Of a stretch of 64,000 nt of DNA, positions 24,101 through 33,461 are shown in pieces. The notes under the pieces are model-generated. The model ran no database searches. It was given only the letters and a program-made list of their open reading frames with translations, and was not told the DNA's origin. Numbering within the stretch: position 1 is the stretch's first letter; each line of letters starts with the position of its first letter. The position numbers and the translations under genes are program-made. This DNA comes from Bryoerythrophyllum caledonicum (taxonomy: Eukaryota; Streptophyta; Bryopsida; Pottiales; Pottiaceae), in assembly GCA_963971425.1 (NCBI GenBank), contig OZ020519.1, forward strand, positions 18,249,397 through 18,313,396, written 5' to 3'.

Positions 24101-25329
24101 CGTGCACTGTTTTTTCTCCGGTTCCGTTACTCTTCAAGCTCACTCGCGGATGACGCTGTAAACAAGAGTTTTTAAAACTTAACGAGTGAAAAAAACAGGC
24201 TTGTGTCCCACTCAGAAGCATTAATCACAACACCTTTCAGCAAATTTCGACAAAGAGATGGCCATTCAAATTAAGACACTAACCAGGTCGAGGTCGTGGA
24301 GTAAGCGGAAACTAGCCACTGTCACTCGTAACGACATTGTCTCCAGTATTCCGGACAAGATTTTTTCATACAGTTCCCTACATTACAAATACATGGTGAA
24401 ATCGATAGAATAATCAATCTCAAGAATCACAAAAAAAGGAGCAATTCATTTAATTTCAAGCTGTACATGATATAAGACTGAACAGGAATAGTAGAATACG
24501 AACCACTAGCGAATCAAATCTTGAAAGGCAAAGAAACAAGAGCAAAGGCGGAATTCCAAAGACAGCATAGAATAACGTACTTTGACGGAACCACAGCAAC
24601 GTCTGGGACAATCGACAACACTCGAATAGTGTCCAGAAATAACAACTCTGTGCATGATATCATCACATTAATTCGCACCTTCTTAACTAACAATCAACCG
24701 ACTGAAATTCACGGTATTAAAAAATTAAAAAAAATTAAAAAAAAGTAGACTATCACAGAGGAGAAACACTCACGATCCGCGTCGACATAAGAGTTTTTCT
24801 TGACACCGACAGTGTCCGCGAGAGCAAGAACATTCGTCATGAGCGAGGCTCCCATAGTCCTCCGCGCCTTTCCTCCTTCCTCATCCCTGTGGTTTGGAGC
24901 TGCATTGTACGCCACCGCGCTCTGTTTCCTCGCAACAACCTCCTACAATCGCATTCCCTCAATCAGTAACTTAAAGAAAAATTCCGAAATCTTGACTAAA
25001 AATCACTCACGAAGAAGAAGAAAATTAGAACACGAGGAGATAGCCAGTACCGGCAAAGGCGACGGCACATGCGGTGAGCTTCTAGTAACCCGCTGCGTAC
25101 GTCACAAACACATTAAAAAAACTGAGTACGAAGTTTAAAAAAGAAGAAACACAAAAATGTGCCAAATGCGCCATGGCTGCAAACTCATCAATAAACCTCA
25201 ATGCGAGTAAGAATGCACCAAATCAGGAATGCTGTGAGGCGACCTTACCCGCGACGTACGCTGCTGCGTGGCAATTTTGGAACTGCCATCCGTTGATTGA
25301 TCATCGACCTTCTGCTTCTTGCGAGGCAT
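21126..25329 (-). CDS. SNI1: SNI1, SMC5/6-associated negative regulator of systemic acquired resistance
   Basis: SNI1 is a helical-repeat protein that represses plant immunity genes and is a subunit of the SMC5/6 DNA-repair complex. Seventeen exons join in frame to 543 residues: 25249-25329, 25051-25092, 24774-24942, 24581-24686, 24284-24377, 24084-24155, 23870-23935, 23612-23719, 23390-23471, 23026-23085, 22841-22885, 22504-22778, 22090-22160, 21895-21964, 21558-21623, 21325-21453, 21126-21221. Family landmarks occur in order: LDTIRVLSIV, ASFRLLHDLDLRHPRV, EQVWSPFE, NIADDLEGEET, LVGLLYSDF, LLSMILELED, LKNPQLKFKLILKCF, LQVLLACAFQAFLE. Arabidopsis SNI1 is about 430 residues; the excess is a basic N-terminus (MPRKKQK) and an acidic/serine-rich insert near residues 315-370. 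Several donors are weak (GTTTTC, GTTATA, GTTAGT), so small exon edges could shift. Confidence 0.88.
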
Positions 25330-25564
25330 GGCGGAAAAGAAAGAGAAAAAAAAAGCGCGACCGCGCGAGAGAGAGAGAGAGACAGCCCGGGGTTAGGGTT
25401 AAAGGAGGTTGATCGATGATCCCCGCGACGAATTCCTCTCCAAGCTCGCAACAAAGCGTAGTCACTCAGCAAAACAATCTAAGCTGCTAATCGAAGAGCG
25501 CAACGAGCTTGGAGAATCGTTGCGAGAGTGAGGTCATCGTCGTCGCCATCGCTCACCTGAACCT

Positions 25565-25805
25565 GTGAAGGATACTTTAAAGGTGGGCGTGAATGATACT
25601 TTAAAAGTTTTGGAGTATAAGCGTGCCGAGGTACCGACCGTGTATCACCTGTTTATAGGGGTGGTATGATCTCATTTTCGGACATGTATCAATCGGGAAA
25701 CGGATATCGTGAAAACTTTGTATTGAAGTGCACCGCGCTGTCGAGTCTCACAGACACGCCCACTTTTAAAGTATCATTCACGCCCACCTTTAAAGTATCC
25801 TTCAC
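25565..25805. repeat. Perfect 44-bp inverted repeat with 153-bp loop
   Basis: The arm at 25565-25608 (starting GTGAAGGATACTTTAAAGG) is the exact reverse complement of 25762-25805. Each arm contains two diverged copies of a GATACTTTAAAGGTGGGCGT-type unit, and the right arm continues into a further partial unit. It lies about 235 bp upstream of the SNI1 start and could be a foldback element or a hairpin-forming regulatory region. Confidence 0.9.
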
Positions 25806-25829
25806 GCCCACCTTTCGAATCTATCAACA

Positions 25830-27398
25830 AAAAGATAAATTATGATATTTACAAGAAATACACCTACAATAGATAGCGCTCCCAATTCCTTAGCCCCTAA
25901 GTTCCCGAGAGTCCCCTTGGGAGATTCTTCAATGCTTGGGTAGGTTCCAATGGAGTCAATTTATAACATTTATGTTCGAAATTATTAGTGTGGATGGCAA
26001 TCACTAAAACCATACCCTACCATACTACCCTCTTAAAAAGTATGTATCTTACAATTTGTGTGATCACAAATTAGTGCATATGTAATCACAATTGATAGGG
26101 AAGAAAAACCTTACCACACTCCACTCTTCAAATGCATGTATCTTACAATCTATTTCGATCAAAACTTACTAAAGAATTTGAGTGTCTTCTTGTAACGTGA
26201 TCTGCAGCAAAAAATCATACAGTTGAAGATAGTGTAAAATTGTTGAACTAGTCTTGCAACGTCTCATCTTACAGAGGCAATTTTCACAAACATGACACTG
26301 TGCACCTCTTGATGATCAGTACCAAATTTAAAAGGATATGTGCACCAGCGTTGTCACCAAACGCAAAAAAAAAATGGTACTAGGTTCTAGGGTACAGGGT
26401 TTAAGGTTTGGATACTAAGCTTCAGGTTTCAGATTTAGGGTTTAGGGACAGTGATCCTCTTTTTCTTGTAAACTCTAAGACAAATGCCATTGCAGACATG
26501 ACACTGTGCACCTCTTGATGATGAGTACAAGTGATGATCAAAAGGCTATGTGCACATCATCATCATCAAACGCAATAAGAACATGCTTTTAGGTTTTAGG
26601 GTTCAGGGTTTATAGTTTCCATTCTAGCTTTCAGGTTTAGGGTTTGGGGACGGTGAAACCAGCCATGACCCACAAAACCTAAGGGCCATCATAATCATCA
26701 TCGTCAAACGCACCAAACCCTAATTGATTCCGCTAATTACACCTCGTGCTAATCACCATGATGATGATCCCATCTTCACTCACTTGCCTGAAGGTCCATC
26801 TCAAGCTAACTCCCAGTCTTCCTCGACGCGTTGCATGCACCGGGCGAGAGTGAGCCATGGCGAGGGCGAAGGTGAAGAGATGTGGGACGCCTCTTGGCTT
26901 TCCTGGATCCGAAGATGAGCCATCGCCGCGACCGATGCGTCAATTCTTGTGTGTTTGTTGCAGAGACGTGGATGGCGTTCTCAGGTGTTTTGGGAGACAT
27001 CATCTTCATGTGTGAATTGCCGTTTTGGGAGACCAATTTTCATGTGATGTGAGAACTGGTAGCCCAGGGTTTTGGAGAAGGTGTGTTGGAGGTGTAAACT
27101 GGGAGACATGATCTTCATGTGAGTTCAATTGGGACTGTATGATCTTCTTGGGAGAATGCTTCTGCGTGGTTCGGAGAATTAGGTGGTTTGGTTGACATCA
27201 GCTTCATGTGAGCTTGAGGTGTTTCAGAGATTCAGGAGCTGGTGTTTTGAGAAAAGTCAGGACATGTTGATCGTGGATCTGGATCAAGTGAGGAGGCGTC
27301 ATATCCATCTTCGTATATGTTGAGAGATTCAGGTGTTTCGGAAGGCCGCGATCTTCAAGTGAGAACGTGGTGATACGTGAGGCATCATCTTCATGTGA
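25830..27398. other. Spacer with element relics and telomere-like phrases
   Basis: At 25885-26300 there is a relic that begins TTAGCCCCTAAG and contains CATGTATCTTACAATC-type phrases, related to the TTAA elements at 10752 and 13609. TTTAGGG-like phrases lie at 26380-26460 and 26590-26650. From 26980 to 27400 a degenerate GATCTTCATGTGAG phrase recurs in what is probably the promoter and 5' UTR of the NYN gene. Confidence 0.55.
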
Positions 27399-27422
27399 GT
27401 GTTTGAGGGTCGGAGATTAGAG

Positions 27423-28696
27423 ATGGGTGACCAGCTCGTCGATCAGCAATTACTCTTCCACGAGTACTACTGCGCGGGGTTGATCGAGACGAAGCAGTCG
27501 TGGGCGCAGCAGCTCCAAGACGACGGCTACATGATCTGGGCTCCAGAGTCCCAAGATCATCCCAAACCGAAGGCGCCGGCGTCGACCCTCATCTGGTGGG
27601 ACACCGAAACGTGCCCCGCCCCCTCGCTCGGAGCCCGGGCCGACGCCGCATGCGCAGCGCACCACCTCGTGCAAGCCCTGGCCCTGCACAACCACGCCCG
27701 CGTCACCTGCATCGCCTACGGCACCGGCGAGCCTGTCCCCGACCCCCAGCTCCTGCTCGCCCTCAAAGCCCACGGCATCGCGGTGCACCACCGCAACCTC
27801 CCCATGTGCACTCTCCCGGGTACGTCCGTCAATCTCATGTGCATACCACATCAACGTGAAGATATATGTTGTCTTTGCCTGATCGATGCCATGTTGTTGC
27901 AGGTGCCGGGACATCGCTGGGCATGAAGTCGATGATCGTGGACATCCTCTTCTGGGCGCTCAACAACCCCCCGCCCGCGCAAGTGCGCATCATCTCCGCC
28001 ACGACGGAGGCCAACTTTTCCAAGCTCCTCCGCGGCCTGCACAAACGCTCCTACCGCCTCTTCCTCACACCGTCCTTCCATCATCACTCCCCGATCGCAA
28101 CAGTCACACCACCATGGCATCTCACCTCCACTCCTGATTCACCTGATAATTGGGAGCAGGCGAGAGCTTCCACGGATGATGTGAGGGGATGGCTGGAGCG
28201 GTTCGTAGCGCAGGAGGAGAGCCTCCGCGGCATGAACATCTCCATGATGCCGAAGCACTTCGACAGGCTGGGGATGAAGCTGGACCTGCGGCACCTGAAC
28301 GCCTCCTCGCTTTCGCGTCTCCTGCTCGAGCGCTTCGGTGACTTGGTGCGGCTGAAGTCCCCAAACCGGGACTGCACGTACATGTTTCCTGTGACTCTGA
28401 GTCCGGTCGCGGAGAAGAAGATGGTGGCGGATTTCTGTGAGCTTCTCTCGCACTTGCTGCCGCGCCGGGAGTCCCAGAGCCCCATGAGCACCGTCAAGGC
28501 GGCGTTCCATGCCAGGTTCGGGTACGATCTGGATCATGAGGGCGCAGGGTTCGCCAAGCTGAGCCAGTTTCTGGCGTCGCTTCCTGGGCTCGTCAGGGTC
28601 AGGCCTTGCAGCAGCACCTCCTCGCAGCCTGCCGGCAAGGAGCTCGTCATTTGCCGGCCGGCTGTCCACTTCGCCAAAAGAATGACCATCTCGTGA
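27423..28696 (+). CDS. NYN-LOTUS domain protein (MARF1-like), degenerate nuclease site
   Basis: NYN domains are PIN-like RNases; in MARF1-type proteins they are joined to LOTUS (OST-HTH) modules that bind RNA. Two exons (27423-27819 and 27903-28696) join in frame to 396 residues. The NYN domain covers roughly residues 55-195: it starts at LIWWDTETCP, keeps the first acidic strand (WWD) and the helix Asp in SMIVDILFWA, but has IISATTEANF where active NYN domains have an S-G-D-x-D-F motif. Two helical LOTUS-like segments follow (VRGWLERFVAQEES to LLERFGDLVRL, and STVKAAFHARFGYDL to LPGLVRV). An in-frame ATG at 27399 would add eight residues. Its neighbour at 33462-35249 is a diverged relative on the other strand. 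Confidence 0.8.
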
Positions 28697-28699
28697 AGC

Positions 28700-29345
28700 T
28701 GGTCTCCACAGAGAAGTAAGTGATGCTGACCTTGTACATGCAATGCTGTGTCCATTTTGTTGAAGAAGACTGCACACTTCTCTTCTTCGAGACTATGCCA
28801 TTGTAGGTAGTGTTCATATGATTTCAGCAGCTTCTGAAGAGCAAGCAACGGACGCAGAGAATGAGCCCCGGAAAATCATCTCGTGAAGCTAGTCTTCTAC
28901 ACCTTCAGAGATTCAGTAAGTGATGCTGACTTTTGTACAGGAAATGGTGTGCCCATTTTGTTGAAGAAGACTGCACACTTCTCGTCTTCGAGACTATGCC
29001 ATTGTAGGCAGTGTTCATATGATTTCAGCAGCTTCTGAAGAGCAAGCAACCGACGCAGAGAATGCGTCCCGGAAAATCATCTCGTGAAGCTGGTCTTCTA
29101 CATCTTCACAGAGATTCAGTAAGTGATGCTGACTTTTGTACAGGAAATGGTGTGCCCATTTTGTTGAAGAAGACTGCACACTTTTCTTCTTCGAGACTAT
29201 GCCATTGCAGGTAGTGTTTATATGAGCTGGTCTGTTAAACCTGATGGCGCTGACCTTGTACAGGAAATGGTGTGTCCATTTTGTTGCAGACTGCACACTA
29301 AATTTCTTCTTCTACATTTCCATTGTAGATAGTGTTCATATGAAT
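28700..29345. repeat. 202-bp tandem repeat downstream of the NYN gene
   Basis: AAGTGATGCTGAC recurs at about 28716, 28918 and 29119, each followed by CATTTTGTTGAAGAAGACTG, GAGACTATGCCATTG and GCAGCTTCTGAAGAGCAAGC. A fourth partial copy runs to 29345. Each later unit opens with AATCATCTCGTGAAGCT, echoing the last codons and stop of the NYN gene, so the duplication began at the gene's own 3' end. Confidence 0.92.
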
Positions 29346-29899
29346 TCAGCAGCTTCTGAAACGTGTGTCTTGCACAAATCCAAATGGAATAGTGTGAGGA
29401 TTTTACACAGTTGATAGAAATGCATTGCGGCCAGTTTTGTCCTTTCCTGAAGGTTTTGCAGCTGTAAATTGTGTTCTTAGGTACGTTCAGGACTTAGACT
29501 CAGGAATCACTAAAGCTGGTTTCTTGTAATGCCAAGCGGGTTTAGGGTTCAGGGTTTATGGTCTTGTGAAACTGTTCATGTTTTGGATGCCAGGGTTTAG
29601 GGTTTATGCTCAAGTTTTGGATGCCGGGGTTTGCTTCAGACAGCTCTCATCCCTCTACAAGAATAATTTCAGTACTTTTACACTCCTTTAGATGATTCAT
29701 TTGTAAAAGTGAGGCAAATTTTACCATGAGTTCTAACCTCTTTAGATTATTAAAATCAGGTCTGGATGCATTTTCATTTCTATAATCAGCTAAATCACAA
29801 AAAAGACAGCCAAGATTCATGGAACAACATGATATCTCCATACAGAGGTAACTAAAAAAAAGTTCTACTTACAAATGAAGAAGAAAAACTTTCCATCGT

Positions 29900-30330
29900 T
29901 TTACCCATAAAGGCTCTGTAACACCAAAAGCCACCCCAAAATTGCCTCAAAATTGTCTCTCTAAGACGAGTTGTTGTAAGACTAATTGAAACCAACTTTT
30001 AATAATCTTCAATTGTACGAATTTCAAGTGTGAAGTACTACAAATTATGTTATAGTAGACACTTGATTTTATTTTGTAAACTTTGACTGCATGGATTGTA
30101 AGATACATGCTTTAGAAGAGTGCAAAACGGTTTTTTTCCTCCCTTTGAGGATAGGGTCTAAGTAATTTGACTCAAGATAATGGCATTTTCATCCACTAAA
30201 CAATGGCATATTCTTCCACTAAACACTACATATAGTTTATAATTCTATGTTCTACTTTGTGTTAAGTCATTGCATGCCAAGTATTCAAGGTGTTTAAAAT
30301 AAGATAAATGGACTTGCAATGACTAGGGGC
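29900..30330 (-). mobile_element. Probable relic of a TTAA-family element
   Basis: Read on the minus strand this stretch has TGCACTCTTCTAAAGCATG, ATCTTACAATCCATG and CAAAGTTTACAAAATAAAAT-type landmarks in the same order as the element at 10752-11624. I could not find intact TTAA inverted ends. Confidence 0.4.
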
Positions 30331-30352
30331 ATAGAAAGTAGCCATTTACTAA

Positions 30353-30640
30353 GGCACCATGGCCTTGGTGTAGTGGTTTGGGTCATGGCACATCGCTGAG
30401 GTGGTTGTAAGTTAAAGTCCTATTGCCGGCATGGTGCCTACCACCATAGTCCACCCAATTATGGTAGGAGGTCCCAAGGCCTCGTTGTATGGGGACCCAC
30501 AAAGCCTTGTGGGAGATGACATGTCGGTTGTCTTTAAGGCAATTAGTGTAGGAAAGCATTTAGTATAGAAAAGTGTTTATCCTCGAGAAGGGGGAGTAGT
30601 TCTATTACACTAGCGTATGTCCCGTGGCCATTTGCTCAGT
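30353..30640 (+). mobile_element. tRNA-derived SINE with LINE-matching 3' tail
   Basis: The head (30353-30438) resembles a degenerate tRNA: GGCACCATG and CATGGTGCC can pair as an acceptor stem, GGTGTAGTGGTTTGG resembles a pol III A box, and AGTTAAAGTCC a decayed B box. A body follows. The tail at about 30574-30631 aligns without gaps to the 3' UTR of the LINE at the right edge of the window, with 45 of 60 positions identical by hand count. A shared tail lets the LINE machinery mobilise the SINE in known SINE-LINE pairs. The exact 3' end is uncertain. Confidence 0.7.
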
Positions 30641-31239
30641 GAAGAGAAATACTATGGAGATTGTAATACTATGGAGATTGAAAGCTTTGCCACTAGCTAT
30701 GATTTGTAACATATGTGTAGGAAATCCAACATGTTTATTTTGTTTTCTCTTATAATAAATGAACAGAGGTGAAGCCAAATGAAACCACCGCACAGTGGGT
30801 CAAAACCCTGCGAAGCGACCCAAAGGTCTCTAAGCGGCATTTCGCAAGGAGTTATTAGCAGATACAAGATTGGCATTACTGGCATAATTGGAACTGCCCA
30901 TGCCCCGTCGAAGGATACGTCTAGGGATCATTTGACACATACGTCTAGAGATTGTCAGATACATACGTCTAGAGATCTCAGCTAGCCCATTGGGGACAAC
31001 GGGGTCCACTAAGGTAGTCACGTCTAAAACCGGCAATGTCCCATGACCAACAGCTAGTTTTTCACTAGAAACTTAATGATTGCATATTTGGCAAAGATTG
31101 TACCGTGTTTTCAAGGAATGGAAGTTGCAAAGAAATTAAATAACAAAAAAGTGGGGACCTCCTAGACCGTATAAATCAACAACCAGTGCTTTACCAAGGC
31201 AAGCAGATAGCTCCGTTTACAAATCACTCAAGCATTTTC

Positions 31240-32290
31240 TCAAGAACTTTCTTCAAAGAATTCCAGATATTGGCCTCCACAACCTTCCACCCCAGCTTCT
31301 AGAAAGCCTTCCAGAACCTTCACCTCCACTTCCAACCCATCCAATCCCTGCAGTAAAACCCATAATACCCGTCCAATACCCGCTCTGAACCAACCGTGGT
31401 ACGAAGGAACCGTATCCCGACAATACCCTCTCGATACCATCATGATACCCGGATGAACCGGAATGCATATCCTGGTACCCGCGAGATACCCCTGTGATCG
31501 CAAGGTATCGTATCCTGAAGCCCGCGTGATACCATGGAGAAACGTGGGTGGTACCCTGTGATACTCCGGCTCCCGGTCCTGGATAGTAAGATGATGAGTC
31601 CGTAAGCGCTGCAGTCATCTCCGAAGCTTGTCAATCAGACTGACACAGCACCAGCGCCCAAGTCCCCTTTTCGGCAATCATACAGTACATGAATGTGCCT
31701 TCTCGTGCACACGCTCCATAGATTTCTCCTCGGCCGGAAGTTTTCGACGGTGAGTTGACATCGCTGTAGCGATCAAGGAGCATACCAGGCACTGTTGCTG
31801 AGTAGAGAGTGAGGTTCCGAGCTTGAGGTTGTGGTTGACGAGGTTGAATTGCAGGGGATTATGTTGGAGTTTGTGCTCCTAGACATGGTTGATGCGGAGA
31901 GAATAATCCGATCCAGGAGGAGCATACTAGGCACTGTTGCTAAGTAGACAGTGAGGCTCCGAACTTGTTTAGATTTCTGGGGGAGTGGGTTGATCAGGTT
32001 GAGTTGCAGGTTCGATTCCAGGGATTGAGTGTTCTTAGACGTCGGGTTCGAGTTTTGGTCTGATAGCTGAGTTCGTTGCATCGATCTAGCAAGCTGTTGT
32101 TAAGTTGATCATCTCATGCTGATTCAGATTTGTGAAGTTTGTTATCTTGAAGACCAGCGATTCGAGTCAAAGGTCGATGGGCGAATTGCGTCGGAACGTG
32201 TCACGTCGCTCTTCGTCTTGTCGATGACAGAGGAGAGTTTCAAGTTTTGATGAGGTGAGTCGGATGCGAAGTATTCTGAGGTTGCGAAGG
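31240..32290. other. Upstream region of the TMEM45-like gene, with repeats
   Basis: From 31330 to 31560 the phrase GATACCC/GGTATC recurs every 15-25 bp. From about 31780 to 32040 a ~145-bp segment starting GGAGCATACCAGGCACTGTT is tandemly duplicated (second copy from about 31919). A CAG acceptor-like site lies just before the start codon at 32332, so a 5' UTR intron is possible. Open frames here are products of the repeats. Confidence 0.6.
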
Positions 32291-32331
32291 AACATGGAGA
32301 TTTGATGATTGTGTGGAGTTGTGCAGATCAG

Positions 32332-33219
32332 ATGGGCACCTTCGTCGGCCATATTCTGCCTGGGTGCGGCTTCTTCCTCCTCGGTCTGTGGCACCTCTAC
32401 AACGTCCTCAGTGCGGCACACAAGGCGTCGCGAACATGGTACCCGCTCCGCGGCCGTCTGCGCCACGGCGAGCTCTACTTCATCCTCGTCGGGGCGGCCG
32501 CCTCCATAGCCGCGGAGCTGCTGCCGGACGGTAACTACCGCTCCGTCACCACCCACCTGAACAACTTCGAGCACGCCACGATCTCCCTCTCGATCCTGCT
32601 CTACGCCGCGTTCGCGCTCGCGACCGACGTGCTGCGCATCCCGGAGCATGACAAAGTCCTCCACGCCGCCGCAGGAATCGCGCTCTCCCAGGAGCTGCTG
32701 CTCTTCCACTTCCACTCCTCGGACCACATGGGGCTCGAGGGGCAGTACCACCGGCTGCTGCAGCTCCCGATCGCCGCAGGAGTGCTCATGCTCCTGATCG
32801 AGATCCTCCACCACGCCCCCGCGCTGTCCATCCTCCGCAGCATGTCGTTTCTCATCCAAGGCGTGTGGCTCGTGCTCATGGGGTTCGTGCTGTGGACCCC
32901 GGCGATGGTGCCGCGAGGGTGCTACATTGCGGAAACCAATCACGTGGACTGTCCCACGCCGGGCGCGCTCACGCAAGCGAAGTCGCTCGCGAATCTCGAG
33001 TTCGCGTGGGTTGTGTCCGGGACGCTTCTGCTCACCATGGCGGCGTTTCTCGCAGCGGCGGCGGTGGCGAAACAATCTCATCATGCAGCGTATCTGAAGC
33101 TTGTGGACTGTAGCCTCGACGAGATTGAGCGCGGCGGCGGAGATTCCTCACCCGCTCTCAGACACTCGCAATCCTCCCTCGAAATGCAAGCAATTGACAG
33201 ACTCAACCTCCCACGATAA
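32332..33219 (+). CDS. TMEM45-like (DUF716) integral membrane protein
   Basis: One uninterrupted exon encodes 295 residues. The start MGTFVGHILPGCGFFLLGLW is typical of TMEM45/DUF716 proteins, which have about seven membrane helices and no firmly known biochemical role; some plant members are linked to virus or stress responses. Hydrophobic segments are visible near residues 8-25, 45-60, 85-105, 115-130, 145-165, 175-200 and 235-260. Histidines such as HDKVLHAAAG, ELLLFHFHSSDHMGLEG and LLLIEILHHAP are family features. I chose the ATG at 32332 rather than the in-frame ATG upstream because the family N-terminus begins MGT. High GC and lack of introns set it apart from its neighbours. Confidence 0.88.
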   Translation: MGTFVGHILPGCGFFLLGLWHLYNVLSAAHKASRTWYPLRGRLRHGELYFILVGAAASIAAELLPDGNYRSVTTHLNNFEHATISLSILLYAAFALATDVLRIPEHDKVLHAAAGIALSQELLLFHFHSSDHMGLEGQYHRLLQLPIAAGVLMLLIEILHHAPALSILRSMSFLIQGVWLVLMGFVLWTPAMVPRGCYIAETNHVDCPTPGALTQAKSLANLEFAWVVSGTLLLTMAAFLAAAAVAKQSHHAAYLKLVDCSLDEIERGGGDSSPALRHSQSSLEMQAIDRLNLPR

Positions 33220-33461
33220 GATTCTAAAAACAAGCTCTTTGTTCAAGATGAGTCGTGTATGTTCCAGTTTTGTCATCGCAATTAGGGTTTCAGATGATAA
33301 GTTTTAAACAAAGCTGCAACCATTAGTATGCAAAAGGCAGAGTCTCCTGAGATCAAAGTCTCACATGATCAGAGTTGCGTTCTTCTTCTTCCTCTTATGT
33401 TATTCCGAACCATGTTCATGTATATACAACTGTGAAATCGTTCCACTTTTCGTTCCAGCTT

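Noticed and set aside
21126..25329. Considered FANCD2, FANCI, cohesin SCC3 and IFRD as identities
   Set aside because: None fits the length or motif order; the assembled exons match SNI1 landmarks from end to end.
25885..26300. A full TTAA element like that at 13609
   Set aside because: Only a left-end-like TTAGCCCCTAAG and interior words are visible; no matching right end was found.
30353..30438. A functional tRNA gene
   Set aside because: The stem can pair, but the A and B boxes are decayed, no sound anticodon arm is evident, and it is fused to a SINE body and LINE-like tail.
31240..31618. Two overlapping ~90-120-codon frames upstream of the TMEM45-like gene
   Set aside because: Rich in Gly/Tyr/Arg because they translate the recurring GATACCC words, not a protein family.
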